A stretch of 33,436 nucleotides of DNA from an uncultured Legionella sp. (GCF_937871865.1 NZ_CALMPD010000025.1:1-33436), one strand, 5' to 3'; counted from the first letter of the stretch, positions 1-9,566 are shown. The notes: a model not told the origin generated them from the letters alone. Made by a program: numbers and translations.

Positions 1-384
1 TTTCTTTCTTTCCACTCGACGTGAATCACGAGTTAATAAACCACGTGCACGGAGTTTTCTTCGGAATGAATCTGGATTTGGTTCAGCATCTTCAGCCAAT
101 CCGTGCTCATCATAGGCAACCAATGCTCTGGCTATGCCAAGACGAACAGCACCTGCTTGACCTGAAACACCACCACCAATTACTGTAATAAAAATATCAA
201 ATTTATTCAGTACATCAACAGTTTCTAAAGGTTGCATTACAACCATGCAAGAAGTTTCACGGCAGAAATATTCTTTCAGTGAACGGTTGTTAACCTTGAT
301 CTCACCTTTTCCTGGGCGTAAAAACACACGAGCTGTTGAACTTTTTCTACGGCCAGTACCATAGTATTGCTTCATTTCAGCCAT
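1..384 (-). CDS. rpsI: 30S ribosomal protein S9, 3' end cut by window edge
   Basis: S9 is a small-subunit protein whose C-terminal tail reaches the ribosomal P site. The reading frame starts at the ATG at 384 ([15 protein letters not shown]...), has the S9 core ([19 protein letters not shown]) and the near-terminal VERKK, then leaves the window after 128 codons without a stop, so roughly 15 residues are missing. It follows rplM by 5 nt, the usual rplM-rpsI pair. Compared with E. coli S9 as I recall it, about a dozen extra residues (around [14 protein letters not shown]) sit before the C-terminal block. Identification is firm. Confidence 0.97.
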   Translation of the reverse strand, partial: MAEMKQYYGTGRRKSSTARVFLRPGKGEIKVNNRSLKEYFCRETSCMVVMQPLETVDVLNKFDIFITVIGGGVSGQAGAVRLGIARALVAYDEHGLAEDAEPNPDSFRRKLRARGLLTRDSRRVERKK

Positions 385-389
385 AATAC

Positions 390-824
390 TTATTCCTCAA
401 TCTCAAGTTGCTTGGGTTGCTGTGCAGTATGCGGATGTGCGCTACCAATGTATACTTTCATTTTGCGATACATTTCACGACCCAATGGATTTTTTGGTAA
501 CATGCCTTTTACAGCAAGTTCGATTATTCTTACAGGATTTCTTTCCTGCATTTTTTCGAAAGTAACCGATTTGATCCCACCAGGAAAACCTGTGTGATGA
601 TGATACATCTTGTTTTTAAATTTACGGCCAGTCACTTTGACTTTTTCCGCATTAGTAACAATGATGTAATCTCCAGTATCAACATGGGGTGTATACTCAG
701 CTTTATGCTTGCCGCGCAAACGACGGGCAATTTCAGTAGCTAAGCGACCCAAAACTTTATCGCTGGCATCGACCACTAACCAGTCACGTTTGACTTCATG
801 GCCTTTGGCACTAATTGTCTTCAT
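390..824 (-). CDS. rplM: 50S ribosomal protein L13
   Basis: L13 is an early-assembly large-subunit protein. The 144-residue product has the family opening ([20 protein letters not shown]), the [20 protein letters not shown] segment and the [14 protein letters not shown] block near the end; E. coli L13 is 142 residues. A GGAG ribosome site precedes the ATG. It is the first gene of the rplM-rpsI operon, with a good promoter about 55 nt upstream of the start. Confidence 0.98.
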   Translation of the reverse strand: MKTISAKGHEVKRDWLVVDASDKVLGRLATEIARRLRGKHKAEYTPHVDTGDYIIVTNAEKVKVTGRKFKNKMYHHHTGFPGGIKSVTFEKMQERNPVRIIELAVKGMLPKNPLGREMYRKMKVYIGSAHPHTAQQPKQLEIEE

Positions 825-876
825 TAAATAAACTCCGAACCGCCTAAATTGGTAATCTTTCTATCATGGACGGGCG

Positions 877-905
877 ATTTTAACCAAAACAGAAACATCC
901 TACAA
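877..905 (-). promoter_or_regulatory. Probable sigma-70 promoter of rplM-rpsI
   Basis: Read on the minus strand: a -35-like TTGTAG (900-905), a 17-bp spacer and a -10 TAAAAT (877-882). Predicted start is about 45-50 nt upstream of the rplM ATG. Inferred from hexamers only. Confidence 0.5.
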
Positions 906-960
906 GTAAAAAGGATAAAAAATTTTGTTCAATTAATTAAATCCATATAAAAACAACATT

Positions 961-982
961 ATTCCTCATAATTTTGAGGAAT
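961..982 (-). terminator. Possible weak terminator / inverted repeat
   Basis: Perfect 8-bp arms with a 6-nt loop. Reading leftward, a TTTTT run follows about 8 nt after the stem. Low GC makes it a weak intrinsic terminator at best, though its position fits the end of the thrS-to-ferredoxin block. Confidence 0.3.
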
Positions 983-1141
983 AATTCCTATTATTGATAC
1001 ATCTTAATTTAAGGCTGATTAACTATCCATAATCCGAGAAGTATCATCGTACTACGATATTCATCATAATGAATGATCAATACAACCCTTTTAACATAAA
1101 TACTATTCCAGAATTGCAATAGAAGCTATTCTATGAATAAT

Positions 1142-1456
1142 TTATTTATCAATCAAAAGCAACTCTGCAGTCTCTCCTGCAATCAAGTGTCGTTCAATGA
1201 TTAAATCAATATCTGCCAGAGAGGAATAAGAATACCACACACCTTCAGGATAAATCACCATGCATGGGCCGGAAGCACATCGACCAAGACAGCCAGATTT
1301 ACTGACCCGCATCTTTCCTGGCCCATGCATGTCCAGTTCCAATAATCTGGTTTTCAGATAATCAAAATATTCGTCACCGCCAGTATTGGCACAGCATTGC
1401 TTACCTGCAGCCTTCTGATTGGTACATAAAAGAATGTGATTTGTATAGTATGCCAA
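1142..1456 (-). CDS. Thioredoxin-fold [2Fe-2S] ferredoxin
   Basis: A small electron-transfer protein of the Shethna/Aquifex thioredoxin-like ferredoxin type; its redox partner is unknown. The 104 residues contain Cys11, Cys21/Cys22, Cys56 and Cys60 (GCLGRC), matching the usual four cluster ligands, plus Cys65 and the family stretch PCMVIYPEGVWY. The only reasonable start is TTG at 1456, 4 nt after the ihfA stop, with GGAAAG upstream inside the ihfA end. It is therefore the last gene of the pheT-ihfA run. The family is clear, the physiological role is not. Confidence 0.88.
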   Translation of the reverse strand: MAYYTNHILLCTNQKAAGKQCCANTGGDEYFDYLKTRLLELDMHGPGKMRVSKSGCLGRCASGPCMVIYPEGVWYSYSSLADIDLIIERHLIAGETAELLLIDK

Positions 1457-1460
1457 TATG

Positions 1461-1754
1461 CTACTTTCCTATTGCTTCTATTTTAGTTTTTAATTTCAAA
1501 CCTGGTTTAAAAGTAACCACTCTTCTGGCAACTACAGGAATTTCTTCGCCCGTTTTCGGGTTTCTTCCTGGTCGTTGCGGTTTGTCTCTTAAGGTAAAAT
1601 TACCGTATCCGGATAATTTTACATGCTGCCCATGTTCAAGTGCATGACGTAACTCTTCAAAAAAGTTTTCCACCATCTCCTTGGCAACAGGCTTTGCTAA
1701 TTTTAAATCATCACACAAGGTTTCTGCCATTATTGCTTTACTCAGTGCATTCAC
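1461..1754 (-). CDS. ihfA: Integration host factor subunit alpha
   Basis: IHF-alpha pairs with IHF-beta to bend DNA at specific sites in promoters, recombination and replication. The 97 residues align end to end with E. coli IhfA and contain the DNA-bending beta-arm block [14 protein letters not shown] with its tip proline, then [10 protein letters not shown]. The start is GTG at 1754, preceded by GAGGGA; no ATG lies in frame before it. It begins 2 nt after the pheT stop, so it is translationally linked to pheT, the same order as in E. coli. Confidence 0.97.
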   Translation of the reverse strand: MNALSKAIMAETLCDDLKLAKPVAKEMVENFFEELRHALEHGQHVKLSGYGNFTLRDKPQRPGRNPKTGEEIPVVARRVVTFKPGLKLKTKIEAIGK

Positions 1755-1756
1755 GA

Positions 1757-4138
1757 TTAGTCCCTCAATATGATTGAAAATTCATTTTCCAACGCTTTGA
1801 TTATAGCACTAATTAATAAATTGATCTCAGTATCAACCAAAGTCCTGGTATCATCTTGCAAGGTCATCGCAACAGCAAGGCTTTTCTTGCCTTCAGGAAT
1901 GCCTTTGCCCACATAAACATCAAACACATTAAATGATTTTAACCAGTTTTCTTTTACGGCAGCTCTCACTGTCAACTCAATTTGACGAGAATTTACTGAT
2001 GCATCAACTAAAAATGATAAATCCCTGCGTATTTGCGGATATTTTGAAATGGTTCGATACAAGGGCGAAACTGAATTTATCAATAACTCCAAATTCAATT
2101 CAAATAATAATACATCATGATGTACATCAAGCGCATCGGATAACCGTGGATGTAATACTCCTAACCAGCCTGCGTGTACTCCAGCTATTTTAATTTGCGC
2201 AGATTGTCCAGGATGTAATGCTTCATTTACCGCAGGTAAAAACTCAACGTCATTTAATTTTAATGAGGCAAATAAAGACTGCAGATCACCTTTCAGATCA
2301 TAAAAATCATAACATCGAGTAGTTTCATTCCAATTCAGAGTTCCTTGCTCTCCCATCAGTAATCCAGCAAGACAAGGGCGCTCGGTTAACTGTTGCTTCT
2401 CAACATCAAAAACCACCCCTATTTCAAAAAATTTAATTGCATTTTGTTGACGATGAACATTATAAATCATCGATGCAATTAAACCTGGCCACATACCAAC
2501 TCTCATTTGAGATAATTCAGAAGAAATCGGGTTAAGAAGTTGCATAAATTCTTTTTGAGGATAGAGTGCTTCCTGAATTTCCGGATCAACGAAACTATAA
2601 CTGATGGTCTCGTGGTACCCTTTGGCTCGAAACCACCGGGAAAGATCTGTAGCTATTTGTTCTTTAACACTGCTCACTCCAGCCTGAACTACGGTATTCA
2701 TTGGTTGGGCTTTTAAATTATCATAACCATAAAGACGAATAATCTCTTCAACCAAATCAACATCCTGTTGCAAATCAAAACGATGTGTAGGAATAATGAC
2801 ATGCAATTGTTCATTAGATTCTTGAGTAATGACAATGCCCAATCCTTCTAATAAATTCCTCATTTCTGGTAACGATATGGTCAAGCCAGTCAGTTTTTTC
2901 ACTTTAGTTGTGTCAAATATAAACGTGACTTGTTCGGGAAGCGAGTGTATATCGCTTGCTTCAATAACCGGACCAGCTTTGCCACCAGTTATTTCTAAAA
3001 TTAATGCAGTTGCTCGTTCCAACGCTTTATGCTGCAAATAAGGATCAACTCCTCGTTCATAACGCTGTGAAGAATCACTGAATAAACCGTATTTTCTGGC
3101 GACCCCTGCGATAATAATGGGATTAAAAAAAGCACTCTCCAAAAAAACATCGGTTGTATGTACTTGTACCGCGCTGCCCGCTCCACCCATAATACCTGCC
3201 ATTGCCAAAGGTTTTTCACTATCAGCGATAACCAAAACTTTATCGCCTAAAGTAACGCTTTGACCATCAAGGAGTTCTAATTGCTCCGAATCATTACTGA
3301 AACGAACATTAATATCACCGCGTATAGTGTCTAGATCAAAGGCATGCATTGGTTGCCCTAACTCAAGCATGACATAATTCATTACATCGACAACAGGGTG
3401 TAAAACACGTATACCACTACGGCGTAAGCGCTCACTCATCCATAAAGGCGTTTTAGCGTCCGAATTAATTCCGCGAATGATTCGCCCACAGTATCGTGAG
3501 CATGCGGCTTTATTGTTCAAATGAATGCTTAACACATCGTCTATTGCAGGTGTAACAGCTGGGACAGGTCGTTCTATTAACTGGGCCTTATTCAAAACAG
3601 CAACTTCACGGGCGATTCCTAAAACACTAAAACAATCAGCACGATTAGGTGTTAAGTCAACATCCAGAATATGATCATTCAGAGTCAAATACTCGCGCAA
3701 AGCCATACCTATTGGAGCGGTATCTTCTAACTCCATAATTCCTTCAGAATGATCAGCAAGTCCAAGCTCAGTAACTGAACACAGCATACCTTGAGATAAT
3801 TCGCCTCTTAATTTGGACTCTTTAATGCGCAATCCGCCTGGCAAAACTGCGCCTATCATTGCTAACGCCACTTTCAGACCAGGTCTCACATTTGCAGCAC
3901 CACAAACAATCTTTAACGGTTTATCAGCATTGACACTCACGTCACATAAAGTCAATTTATCAGCATCAGGATGAGGCTTTGTACTTAAAACCTCAGCAAC
4001 AACCACATGAGTAAATTCGCCAGCAACAGGACTCACTGCATCGACTTCCAGACCAGCCATAGTTAATTGATCAGCTAACTCTTGTTCTGTTAATGAGAAG
4101 TTAACCCATTCATGTAACCATAACTTACTTAATTTCAT
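1757..4138 (-). CDS. pheT: Phenylalanine-tRNA ligase beta subunit
   Basis: The large subunit of the alpha2-beta2 enzyme that charges tRNA-Phe and edits mischarged Tyr. Full length at 793 residues (E. coli 795). Domains in order: N-terminal segment, tRNA-binding OB fold (about 40-150, with [14 protein letters not shown]), B3/B4 editing region, B5 domain, the core that resembles the catalytic fold, and the C-terminal ferredoxin-fold anticodon-binding domain (from about 700, [13 protein letters not shown]). The ATG at 4138 is the standard start. Unusually, 217 bp with a nested inverted repeat separate it from pheS. Confidence 0.98.
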   Translation of the reverse strand: MKLSKLWLHEWVNFSLTEQELADQLTMAGLEVDAVSPVAGEFTHVVVAEVLSTKPHPDADKLTLCDVSVNADKPLKIVCGAANVRPGLKVALAMIGAVLPGGLRIKESKLRGELSQGMLCSVTELGLADHSEGIMELEDTAPIGMALREYLTLNDHILDVDLTPNRADCFSVLGIAREVAVLNKAQLIERPVPAVTPAIDDVLSIHLNNKAACSRYCGRIIRGINSDAKTPLWMSERLRRSGIRVLHPVVDVMNYVMLELGQPMHAFDLDTIRGDINVRFSNDSEQLELLDGQSVTLGDKVLVIADSEKPLAMAGIMGGAGSAVQVHTTDVFLESAFFNPIIIAGVARKYGLFSDSSQRYERGVDPYLQHKALERATALILEITGGKAGPVIEASDIHSLPEQVTFIFDTTKVKKLTGLTISLPEMRNLLEGLGIVITQESNEQLHVIIPTHRFDLQQDVDLVEEIIRLYGYDNLKAQPMNTVVQAGVSSVKEQIATDLSRWFRAKGYHETISYSFVDPEIQEALYPQKEFMQLLNPISSELSQMRVGMWPGLIASMIYNVHRQQNAIKFFEIGVVFDVEKQQLTERPCLAGLLMGEQGTLNWNETTRCYDFYDLKGDLQSLFASLKLNDVEFLPAVNEALHPGQSAQIKIAGVHAGWLGVLHPRLSDALDVHHDVLLFELNLELLINSVSPLYRTISKYPQIRRDLSFLVDASVNSRQIELTVRAAVKENWLKSFNVFDVYVGKGIPEGKKSLAVAMTLQDDTRTLVDTEINLLISAIIKALENEFSIILRD

Positions 4139-4166
4139 TAATAGTCCCCATTATTCAATTAAAGCG

Positions 4167-4332
4167 TCATATACTTTTCATTTCACTAGCTTTTGTTGGC
4201 ATCATACCGAAAACGCTCTCCTGGACGTGTAACAACCTTAACACGTCAACATTTTAGTCTGAATGCCCAACAACCCCAGCAACTATCGGCTAAATTAAGC
4301 CTTGTCATCTCTTGTAATGCAAAAGTATATGA
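4167..4332. repeat. Nested inverted-repeat element between pheS and pheT
   Basis: Three inverted repeats share one centre. The outer 12-bp arms TCATATACTTTT (4167-4178) and AAAAGTATATGA (4321-4332) match perfectly. The middle arms TTGTTGGCAT (4193-4202) and ATGCCCAACAA (4263-4273) match except for one bulge. The inner 7-bp arms GACGTGT (4224-4230) and ACACGTC (4241-4247) flank a 10-nt loop. Together they fill most of the gap between pheS and pheT. It could be a MITE-like insertion or a structured leader of pheT; no clean target duplication is visible, though TTAAA occurs close to both ends. Confidence 0.6.
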
Positions 4333-4355
4333 TTAAAATATCCTGTATTTAATGA

Positions 4356-5369
4356 TTAGAATTGGCTTAAAAACGTTAAGTCATTTTCAAACATCATTCG
4401 TAAATCGTCTATGCCGTAGTAGAGCATCGCGAGCCTATCCATACCCATCCCAAATGCCCAGCCCTGATACTCTTCAGGAGAGATATTTACCGCTTTTAAG
4501 ACGTTAGGATGTACCATTCCACAGCCAAGAACCTCAAGCCAACCGGTGAATTTACAGGATCGGCATCCTTTGCCACTGCATTGGGTACATTCAATATCAA
4601 CCTCTGCAGATGGTTCGGTAAATGGAAAATAGGAAGGGCGAAATCTTAAGGCCAGTTCTCGACCAAAAAAATGGGCAAAAAAATCCTGGAGTAATCCTTT
4701 GAGGCCTGCCAATGTAGCCTGCTTATCTATGAGTAAGCCTTCAACCTGATGAAACATAGGAGTATGAGTCACATCAGAATCACAACGATAAACCCGCCCC
4801 GGAGCAATTAAACGAAATGGAGGTTTACTCTGTTCCATTGTTCGAATTTGTACTGGTGACGTATGTGTTCTTAGAAGCCGGCCATCGCCAAAATAAAAAG
4901 TATCGTGCATGGCTCGTGCAGGATGGTGTCCTGGAATATTTAGTGCTTCAAAATTATAAAACTCGGTTTCAATTTCTGGGCCATCTACAATGTCAAAGCC
5001 CAGGCGGCTAAAAAATTCATTGATCCGGTGTTTGACTTGAGTAACAGGATGTAAGGAACCAGACTGACTGCACCGTCCGGATAAGGTTACATCAATTTGT
5101 TCCGCAGTAAGTTTCTCTAATAACTGTTTTTCTTTTAATTCCAGCATTTTCGTTTCAATCAGAGTACTGATTTCACGTTTTGCCTGGTTTACTAACTGAC
5201 CAATTTTGGGTTTTTCTTCAGCAGATAAATGAGCAAGACCTTTTAAAATATCAGTCAGCTTGCCTTTTTTACCTAAAAAATCGACGCGAATTAACTCTAG
5301 TGCAGTTATATCCTGAGCATTAGATATTGCTGCAGATGCTTGTTCTTGTATGGTGATGATATCCTGCAT
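4356..5369 (-). CDS. pheS: Phenylalanine-tRNA ligase alpha subunit
   Basis: The catalytic subunit that activates phenylalanine and transfers it to tRNA-Phe. The product from the ATG at 5369 is 337 residues: N-terminal coiled coil (about 1-85), then the class II catalytic core with motif 2 ([13 protein letters not shown]) and motif 3 ([15 protein letters not shown]). The four cysteines around [12 protein letters not shown] are an insertion seen in many bacterial PheS. A GTG at 5381 is in frame four codons earlier but has no ribosome site and sits against a terminator T-run, so the ATG is preferred. It lies upstream of pheT. Confidence 0.95.
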   Translation of the reverse strand: MQDIITIQEQASAAISNAQDITALELIRVDFLGKKGKLTDILKGLAHLSAEEKPKIGQLVNQAKREISTLIETKMLELKEKQLLEKLTAEQIDVTLSGRCSQSGSLHPVTQVKHRINEFFSRLGFDIVDGPEIETEFYNFEALNIPGHHPARAMHDTFYFGDGRLLRTHTSPVQIRTMEQSKPPFRLIAPGRVYRCDSDVTHTPMFHQVEGLLIDKQATLAGLKGLLQDFFAHFFGRELALRFRPSYFPFTEPSAEVDIECTQCSGKGCRSCKFTGWLEVLGCGMVHPNVLKAVNISPEEYQGWAFGMGMDRLAMLYYGIDDLRMMFENDLTFLSQF

Positions 5370-5383
5370 ATTTATACCCACAA

Positions 5384-5408
5384 GTAAAAAGGAGGCCTTG
5401 GCCTCCTA
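5384..5408 (-). terminator. Intrinsic terminator between rplT and pheS
   Basis: Reading leftward: AGGAGGCC and its exact complement (5390-5407, a 7-bp GC-rich stem with a 4-nt loop), then a TTTTT run at 5385-5389. It ends about 15 nt before the pheS ATG, so pheS must be reached by readthrough or from a promoter that overlaps it. No Phe-rich leader peptide like E. coli pheM is visible between the rplT stop and the stem. Confidence 0.8.
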
Positions 5409-5454
5409 GATAATTTTATTAGTGCTTTCAAATTACATTGATAGAAAAGATTGC

Positions 5455-5814
5455 TTATCCTGCAAGCGCAGCTTTAGCTTGTTCAGCAACTGCAGCAAAA
5501 GCTACTTTGTCATGAATCGCCATATCAGCTAATATTTTTCTATCCAGTTCAATCGATGCTTTTTTCAAACCATCAATCAAACGGCTGTATGACATACCGC
5601 ATTCACGAGCTTGGGCATTAATACGAACTATCCATAAAGCACGAAATTGTCTTTTCTTCTGACGTCTATCACGATAAGCATATTGACCCGCTTTGATAAC
5701 GGCTTGTTTTGCTACGCGATAGGTCCGACTACGTGCACCGTAATAACCTTTTGCTTGAGCTAATATTTTCTTATGACGCGCTTTGGCGGTCACACCACGT
5801 TTTACTCTTGGCAT
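5455..5814 (-). CDS. rplT: 50S ribosomal protein L20
   Basis: L20 is essential for early large-subunit assembly; in E. coli it also represses the rpmI-rplT message. The 119-residue basic protein has the family opening [16 protein letters not shown], the [16 protein letters not shown] block and [19 protein letters not shown]. It is 13 nt downstream of rpmI and followed by a strong terminator. Confidence 0.98.
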   Translation of the reverse strand: MPRVKRGVTAKARHKKILAQAKGYYGARSRTYRVAKQAVIKAGQYAYRDRRQKKRQFRALWIVRINAQARECGMSYSRLIDGLKKASIELDRKILADMAIHDKVAFAAVAEQAKAALAG

Positions 5815-5827
5815 TTTTTAATCCCCC

Positions 5828-6028
5828 TTAACTACCGTGCAACATACGCTCTGCCAAACGCGCATCGCATGGCTTCAAAGTACTGGCACCTACGCGTAAA
5901 TGGCGTTTCTGCTTAGTAGACTTCTTGGTGAGGATATGATTCCTATAAGCGCCGCGACGTTTAATCGCACCACTTGCTGTTTTGCGGAAACGTTTAGCTG
6001 CTCCGCGATGTGATTTTAACTTTGGCAT
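5828..6028 (-). CDS. rpmI: 50S ribosomal protein L35
   Basis: A small basic large-subunit protein of 66 residues, typical for the family, with the opening [20 protein letters not shown] and the [15 protein letters not shown] segment. It sits between infC (20-nt gap) and rplT, the conserved IF3-L35-L20 operon. Confidence 0.97.
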   Translation of the reverse strand: MPKLKSHRGAAKRFRKTASGAIKRRGAYRNHILTKKSTKQKRHLRVGASTLKPCDARLAERMLHGS

Positions 6029-6048
6029 AACAAGATACTCCGCATTTG

Positions 6049-6585
6049 TTACTTAGTTTTTTTGGGTGATAAAACCATCAGTAATTGTCTTCCTTCGCGC
6101 TTGGCATGCTGTTCAACAACAGCAACGTCAGCAGTATCCAGCTGTATGCGCTCAAGAATTTTCATACCGAGTTCTTGATGGGCCATCTCACGACCACGAA
6201 ACCGCAGCGTAATTTTGACCTTATCACCATGATTGAGGAAACGGATCAGGTTGCGTAGCTTGACCTGATAATCTCCATCTTCCGTCGTAGGACGGAATTT
6301 TAGTTCTTTGACCTGAATTTGCTTTTGCTTTTTCTTTGCTTCAGCTTGTTTTTTACTCAGTTCAAAGAGAAATTTACCATAATCCATAATGCGACAGACA
6401 GGAGGTTTAGCTGTCGGTGATATTTCGACCAAATCGAGGCCCCCCTCTTCTGCTGCACGCAGAGCTTCTCGTATTGATACAATTCCTGCCTGATTACCAT
6501 CGACATCAATTAAGCGTACCTCAGGTACATTGATCTGTTCATTAATTCTTGCGCGATCACTTTCACGCTTAGTTGGTGCACTAAT
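6049..6585 (-). CDS. infC: Translation initiation factor IF-3, ATT start
   Basis: IF-3 binds the 30S subunit, keeps the subunits apart and checks initiator pairing. The frame from the ATT at 6583-6585 encodes 178 residues (E. coli 180). It begins [20 protein letters not shown], contains [20 protein letters not shown], and ends [15 protein letters not shown] ribosome site lies 8 nt before the ATT. Starting at the first conventional codon (TTG at 6432) would remove about 50 residues of the N-terminal domain. The ATT start is the known basis of IF-3 autocontrol in E. coli and is kept here. The thrS stop is 23 nt upstream. Confidence 0.95.
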   Translation of the reverse strand: MSAPTKRESDRARINEQINVPEVRLIDVDGNQAGIVSIREALRAAEEGGLDLVEISPTAKPPVCRIMDYGKFLFELSKKQAEAKKKQKQIQVKELKFRPTTEDGDYQVKLRNLIRFLNHGDKVKITLRFRGREMAHQELGMKILERIQLDTADVAVVEQHAKREGRQLLMVLSPKKTK

Positions 6586-6608
6586 GGTTTAATCCTCCGG
6601 TTCGTTAT

Positions 6609-8522
6609 TTACTGAGATCCTTTACGAGCAATTTCTTGCGTCAAGGTATCACAAATTGCATCTATTGTCATCACGCCCAAGTCCACACCTTCGCGCGAAC
6701 GCACAGCGACCTGACCATGTTCAACTTCTTTATCTCCTATCACGAGGAGATAAGGCACTTTTTGTAAAGTATGCTCACGGATTTTAAAGCCAATTTTCTC
6801 ATTTCTCAAGTCAAAATGTGCACGAATACCATTTTTTTGCAAAATTGTTGTAACTTTTTCTGCATATTCGTTCTGTTTTTCACTAATGGTAAGAACAGCT
6901 GTTTGTACTGGGGCCAACCAAAGAGGCAGCTTGCCAGCATAGTGCTCGATCAAAATACCCATAAAACGCTCAAACGAACCTAATATTGCCCGATGCAGCA
7001 TGACAGGAACCTGTTTGCTGCCATCTTCAGCAATATATCCAGCCTCAAGACGTTCAGGCATAGAGAAATCAACCTGGATGGTTCCACATTGCCAGATTCG
7101 TCCCAGACAATCAGATAAAGAACATTCTATTTTTGGACCATAAAAAGCTCCTTCACCAGGCGCATCAATCCACTCAATATTGCGTTCCTGCATGGCCAGT
7201 TTTAATGCACTTTCAGCTTTATCCCAAACCTCATCTGAACCGACACGTTTTTCAGGACGCAAAGCAAGGCGGTATTTTATTTCGTTAAAACCAAAATCAG
7301 TATAAACAGACTGCACCAACTCCAGCATCATAGCAACTTCAGACTGAATTTGATCTTCAGTACAAAAAATATGTGCATCATCCTGCACCATATTGCGAAC
7401 ACGCATTAAGCCATGTAAAGAGCCCGATGGTTCACAGCGATGGCAATTGCCAAATTCCGAAAGTCTTAGCGGTAAATCTCTGTAACTTTTTAATCCTTGG
7501 TTATAAACTTGCACGTGACAAGGGCAATTCATCGGTTTTACCGCGTAGTGCCGATTGTCCGTTTCGGTAACAAACATTTCATCTCTAAAATTTGCCCAGT
7601 GACCTGATTTTTCCCACAAAACTTTATCAACCAACTGAGGTGTTTTAATTTCCTGATATCCAAAGTCAGCTAATCGCATACGCATATAGCGTTCTAGTTC
7701 CTGATAGATAATCCAACCATTAGGGTGCCAAAAGACCATGCCTGGAGCGATATCCTGGAAGTGAAATAAATCAAGAGCTTTGCCTAATTTACGATGATCT
7801 CGTTTTTCGGCCTCTTCCAGGCGGAACAAATAATCAGCCAGAGCTTTCTTATCAGCCCAGGCAGTGCCATAAACACGTTGTAGCATTTCATTGTTAGAAT
7901 CACCACGCCAATATGCACCGGCTAACTTGGTCAGTTTAAATGCTTTTAAAAAACCGGTTGAGGGTACGTGAGGACCTCGACACAGATCTTCAAAATCGCC
8001 TTGACGGTACAGTGAAAGCACTTCCCCTGCCGGAATATCTGCAATAATTTTTGCCTTATATTCCTCGCCCAAGCTTTTAAAATATGTAATAGCTTCATCA
8101 CGAGGCAACTCTCTACGAGTAACAGGATGGTTTGCTTTGGCTAATTCCTGCATTTTAGCTTCGATTAATTCAAGATCCTCAGGAGTAAACGATCTCTCAA
8201 AAGCAAAATCATAATAAAATCCGTCATCAATTACAGGACCAATGGTTACTTGTGCTGAAGGAAAAAGGGATTTGACTGCTTGGGCCAACAAATGGGCCGT
8301 AGAATGGCGAATAACCTCAAGACTGTCGTCTTGTTTTTCAGTCACAATCACCAAAGAACAATCATCTTGAAGCAGATAACTGGTATCGACCAGACGCCCG
8401 TCTACACGACCAGCCAATGCGGCTTTTGCCAATCCAGGGCTAATATGATAGGCGACATCGTAAATCGTTAAAGGAGCTTCAAAATGTTTTACACTTCCAT
8501 CAGGTAATTTAATGTTTGGCAT
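6609..8522 (-). CDS. thrS: Threonine-tRNA ligase
   Basis: Charges tRNA-Thr and removes mis-attached Ser. Full length at 637 residues: TGS domain (1-61), editing domain with the HxxxH pair His73/His77 (HSTAHLLAQ), class II catalytic core with the zinc-binding MNCPCH block, motif 3 region ([17 protein letters not shown]) and the C-terminal anticodon-binding domain. The ATG at 8522 gives the standard [10 protein letters not shown] opening. It leads the thrS-infC-rpmI-rplT block. A strong terminator ends 36 nt upstream, so its own promoter must be very close or the gene is fed by readthrough. Confidence 0.98.
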   Translation of the reverse strand: MPNIKLPDGSVKHFEAPLTIYDVAYHISPGLAKAALAGRVDGRLVDTSYLLQDDCSLVIVTEKQDDSLEVIRHSTAHLLAQAVKSLFPSAQVTIGPVIDDGFYYDFAFERSFTPEDLELIEAKMQELAKANHPVTRRELPRDEAITYFKSLGEEYKAKIIADIPAGEVLSLYRQGDFEDLCRGPHVPSTGFLKAFKLTKLAGAYWRGDSNNEMLQRVYGTAWADKKALADYLFRLEEAEKRDHRKLGKALDLFHFQDIAPGMVFWHPNGWIIYQELERYMRMRLADFGYQEIKTPQLVDKVLWEKSGHWANFRDEMFVTETDNRHYAVKPMNCPCHVQVYNQGLKSYRDLPLRLSEFGNCHRCEPSGSLHGLMRVRNMVQDDAHIFCTEDQIQSEVAMMLELVQSVYTDFGFNEIKYRLALRPEKRVGSDEVWDKAESALKLAMQERNIEWIDAPGEGAFYGPKIECSLSDCLGRIWQCGTIQVDFSMPERLEAGYIAEDGSKQVPVMLHRAILGSFERFMGILIEHYAGKLPLWLAPVQTAVLTISEKQNEYAEKVTTILQKNGIRAHFDLRNEKIGFKIREHTLQKVPYLLVIGDKEVEHGQVAVRSREGVDLGVMTIDAICDTLTQEIARKGSQ

Positions 8523-8558
8523 AGTTCTATCCGCTTTCAGTCCGTCCAGCCTTCGTCT

Positions 8559-8584
8559 AAAAAAAAACCCTGCGAAGCAGGGTT
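8559..8584 (-). terminator. Intrinsic terminator downstream of tRNA-Val, upstream of thrS
   Basis: Reading leftward: an 8-bp stem AACCCTGC / GCAGGGTT (8566-8584) with a 3-nt loop, then nine consecutive T (8559-8567 on the complement, partly paired in the stem). A textbook intrinsic terminator for the tRNA. It lies only 36 nt before the thrS start. Confidence 0.88.
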
Positions 8585-8648
8585 AAAATCTTAATATTCA
8601 GTGCAGCAGATACTAATTGAATATATCTACTGTATGGTTTGATTTTCT

Positions 8649-8723
8649 TGGTAGGCACGAGTGGGATCGAACCACCGACCACCACCATGTCAAGGTGGTG
8701 CTCTACCACTGAGCTACGTGCCT
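8649..8723 (-). tRNA. tRNA-Val (anticodon GAC)
   Basis: A 75-nt cloverleaf with encoded CCA. The acceptor stem AGGCACG / CGTGCCT pairs fully, the discriminator is A, the D-arm has AGCTCAGTGGTAGAGC, the anticodon stem CCACC / GGTGG encloses the loop TTGACAT, and the T-arm has GGTTCGATCC. The GAC anticodon reads GUC and GUU valine codons. Confidence 0.97.
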
Positions 8724-8753
8724 AGAATTCGACCTGTATTCAAATTGGTTTGA

Positions 8754-8783
8754 ATTATATATGAAACTTGCTTTACAAAGCAA
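8754..8783 (-). promoter_or_regulatory. Probable promoter of tRNA-Val
   Basis: Minus strand: TTGCTT (8778-8783), 18-bp spacer, TATAAT (8754-8759). Predicted start lies about 24 nt upstream of the mature tRNA. The -35 is within a small palindrome (TTGCTTT-AC-AAAGCAA). Confidence 0.55.
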
Positions 8784-8993
8784 ATTATTTAATCGATTTC
8801 AGATATAATACTAAATTATGCCGTTAGTTCATACAGTAAAATACATTTTAATTTAAAAAATGTTTCTATTGATCCGGGTATATTTAGAATTTCGTGTCCA
8901 AACCTATTTTTTGTGCGATGGGTGCCGTGAGCAAACTACGTGATGTCTGGATTTTACAACAGACCTTAATTAAGATGAAAATAAGAGCCGAAT

Positions 8994-9290
8994 ATGTGGT
9001 TTAAAATAGAAAACACTCATGTAGATATCTTTATTTACGCCAAACCTAATGCAAAAAAAACGGCTTTGTTGGCCATATTCAATGACGCGCTGCATATTGC
9101 GATTCATGCGAAACCTCAAGACGGAGAAGCAAATAAAGAACTTATAACGTTCATAGCCAAGCTGTTTAAAATACCCAAATCACATTGTGAATTACAAAAA
9201 GGGAAAAATAGTCGTCATAAGCAAATTAGAGTCCCTCTTTCGGAGAACTTAATCCTGTTTCTCAATAACAACAGTTCATTTATTTTGTAA
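8994..9290 (+). CDS. DUF167 (YggU-type) family protein
   Basis: A 98-residue protein of the DUF167/YggU family, function unknown. Family marks are the alternating opening (IFIYAKPNAKKTALL), the central HIAIHAKPQDGEANKELITFIA stretch with the conserved PxxGxAN core, and the later Gly-Lys-Asn-Ser-Arg-Lys-like turn. The ATG at 8994 has AAGAG upstream. It stands alone, well separated from its neighbours. Confidence 0.88.
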   Translation: MWFKIENTHVDIFIYAKPNAKKTALLAIFNDALHIAIHAKPQDGEANKELITFIAKLFKIPKSHCELQKGKNSRHKQIRVPLSENLILFLNNNSSFIL

Positions 9291-9400
9291 TAATTTATAA
9301 GAAAAATATCCCAGCATCCCAAATCGTTTGTTCATGTTCATGTAGGGCGTCACAAACTCACCACAATCTATCTGCGGTTTTAGGTCATAAAATATTGATG

Positions 9401-9437
9401 AAAAAGAAAGGCCTGAATGGGTGGAGCCATTCAGGCC
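9401..9437 (-). terminator. Intrinsic terminator of a short leftward transcript
   Basis: A perfect 11-bp stem GGCCTGAATGG (9410-9420) and CCATTCAGGCC (9427-9437) with a 6-nt loop. Reading leftward it is followed by TTTCTTTTTC (9401-9409). The T-run is on the minus strand only, so it ends leftward transcription. No annotated minus-strand gene lies upstream except the short unit starting near 9566. Confidence 0.78.
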
Positions 9438-9566
9438 ATATTGTGCGAGGTTTATTGCTATGCTTAAACCACGTTTCCTTTTGATTGGACTTCATTGTGA
9501 TGCTGGTTCCATCGTGCATCACGCGCTTCCATGTTTGGACTGTTGAAACCTTTTCCGTACGTTTCG
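9438..9566 (-). ncRNA. Predicted short transcript (sRNA or small-peptide mRNA)
   Basis: Bounded by near-consensus promoter hexamers (TTGACA at 9595-9600, TATAAT at 9573-9578, 16-bp spacer) and by the terminator at 9401-9437, giving an RNA of about 150-160 nt counting the terminator stem. It contains a 22-codon frame from the ATG at 9530-9532 (MEARDARWNQHHNEVQSKG...) to the TAA at 9464-9466. The same frame is open upstream to ATGs at 9572-9574 and 9581-9583 (36 and 39 codons), but those lie inside the promoter itself. It could be a small RNA, a short hydrophilic peptide, or, if the promoter match is chance, a 39-residue protein with GGAAA before its ATG. No homolog recognised. Confidence 0.45.

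Larger units (their letters stand above)
825..1141. other. Intergenic region between ferredoxin and rplM
   Basis: This 317-bp stretch has no convincing gene. It holds the rplM promoter at 877-905 and a perfect 8-bp inverted repeat at 961-982 (ATTCCTCA, 6-nt loop, TGAGGAAT). On the minus strand that repeat is followed by a T-rich run, so it could end the ferredoxin transcript, but the stem is AT-rich and lies 160 nt past the stop. A smaller repeat (ATAGAA-GCTA-TTCTAT) lies at about 1120-1135. Confidence 0.5.

Noticed and set aside
5409..5454. Possible pheM-like leader peptide
   Set aside because: The only ATG is followed at once by TAA, and no Phe-rich frame exists.
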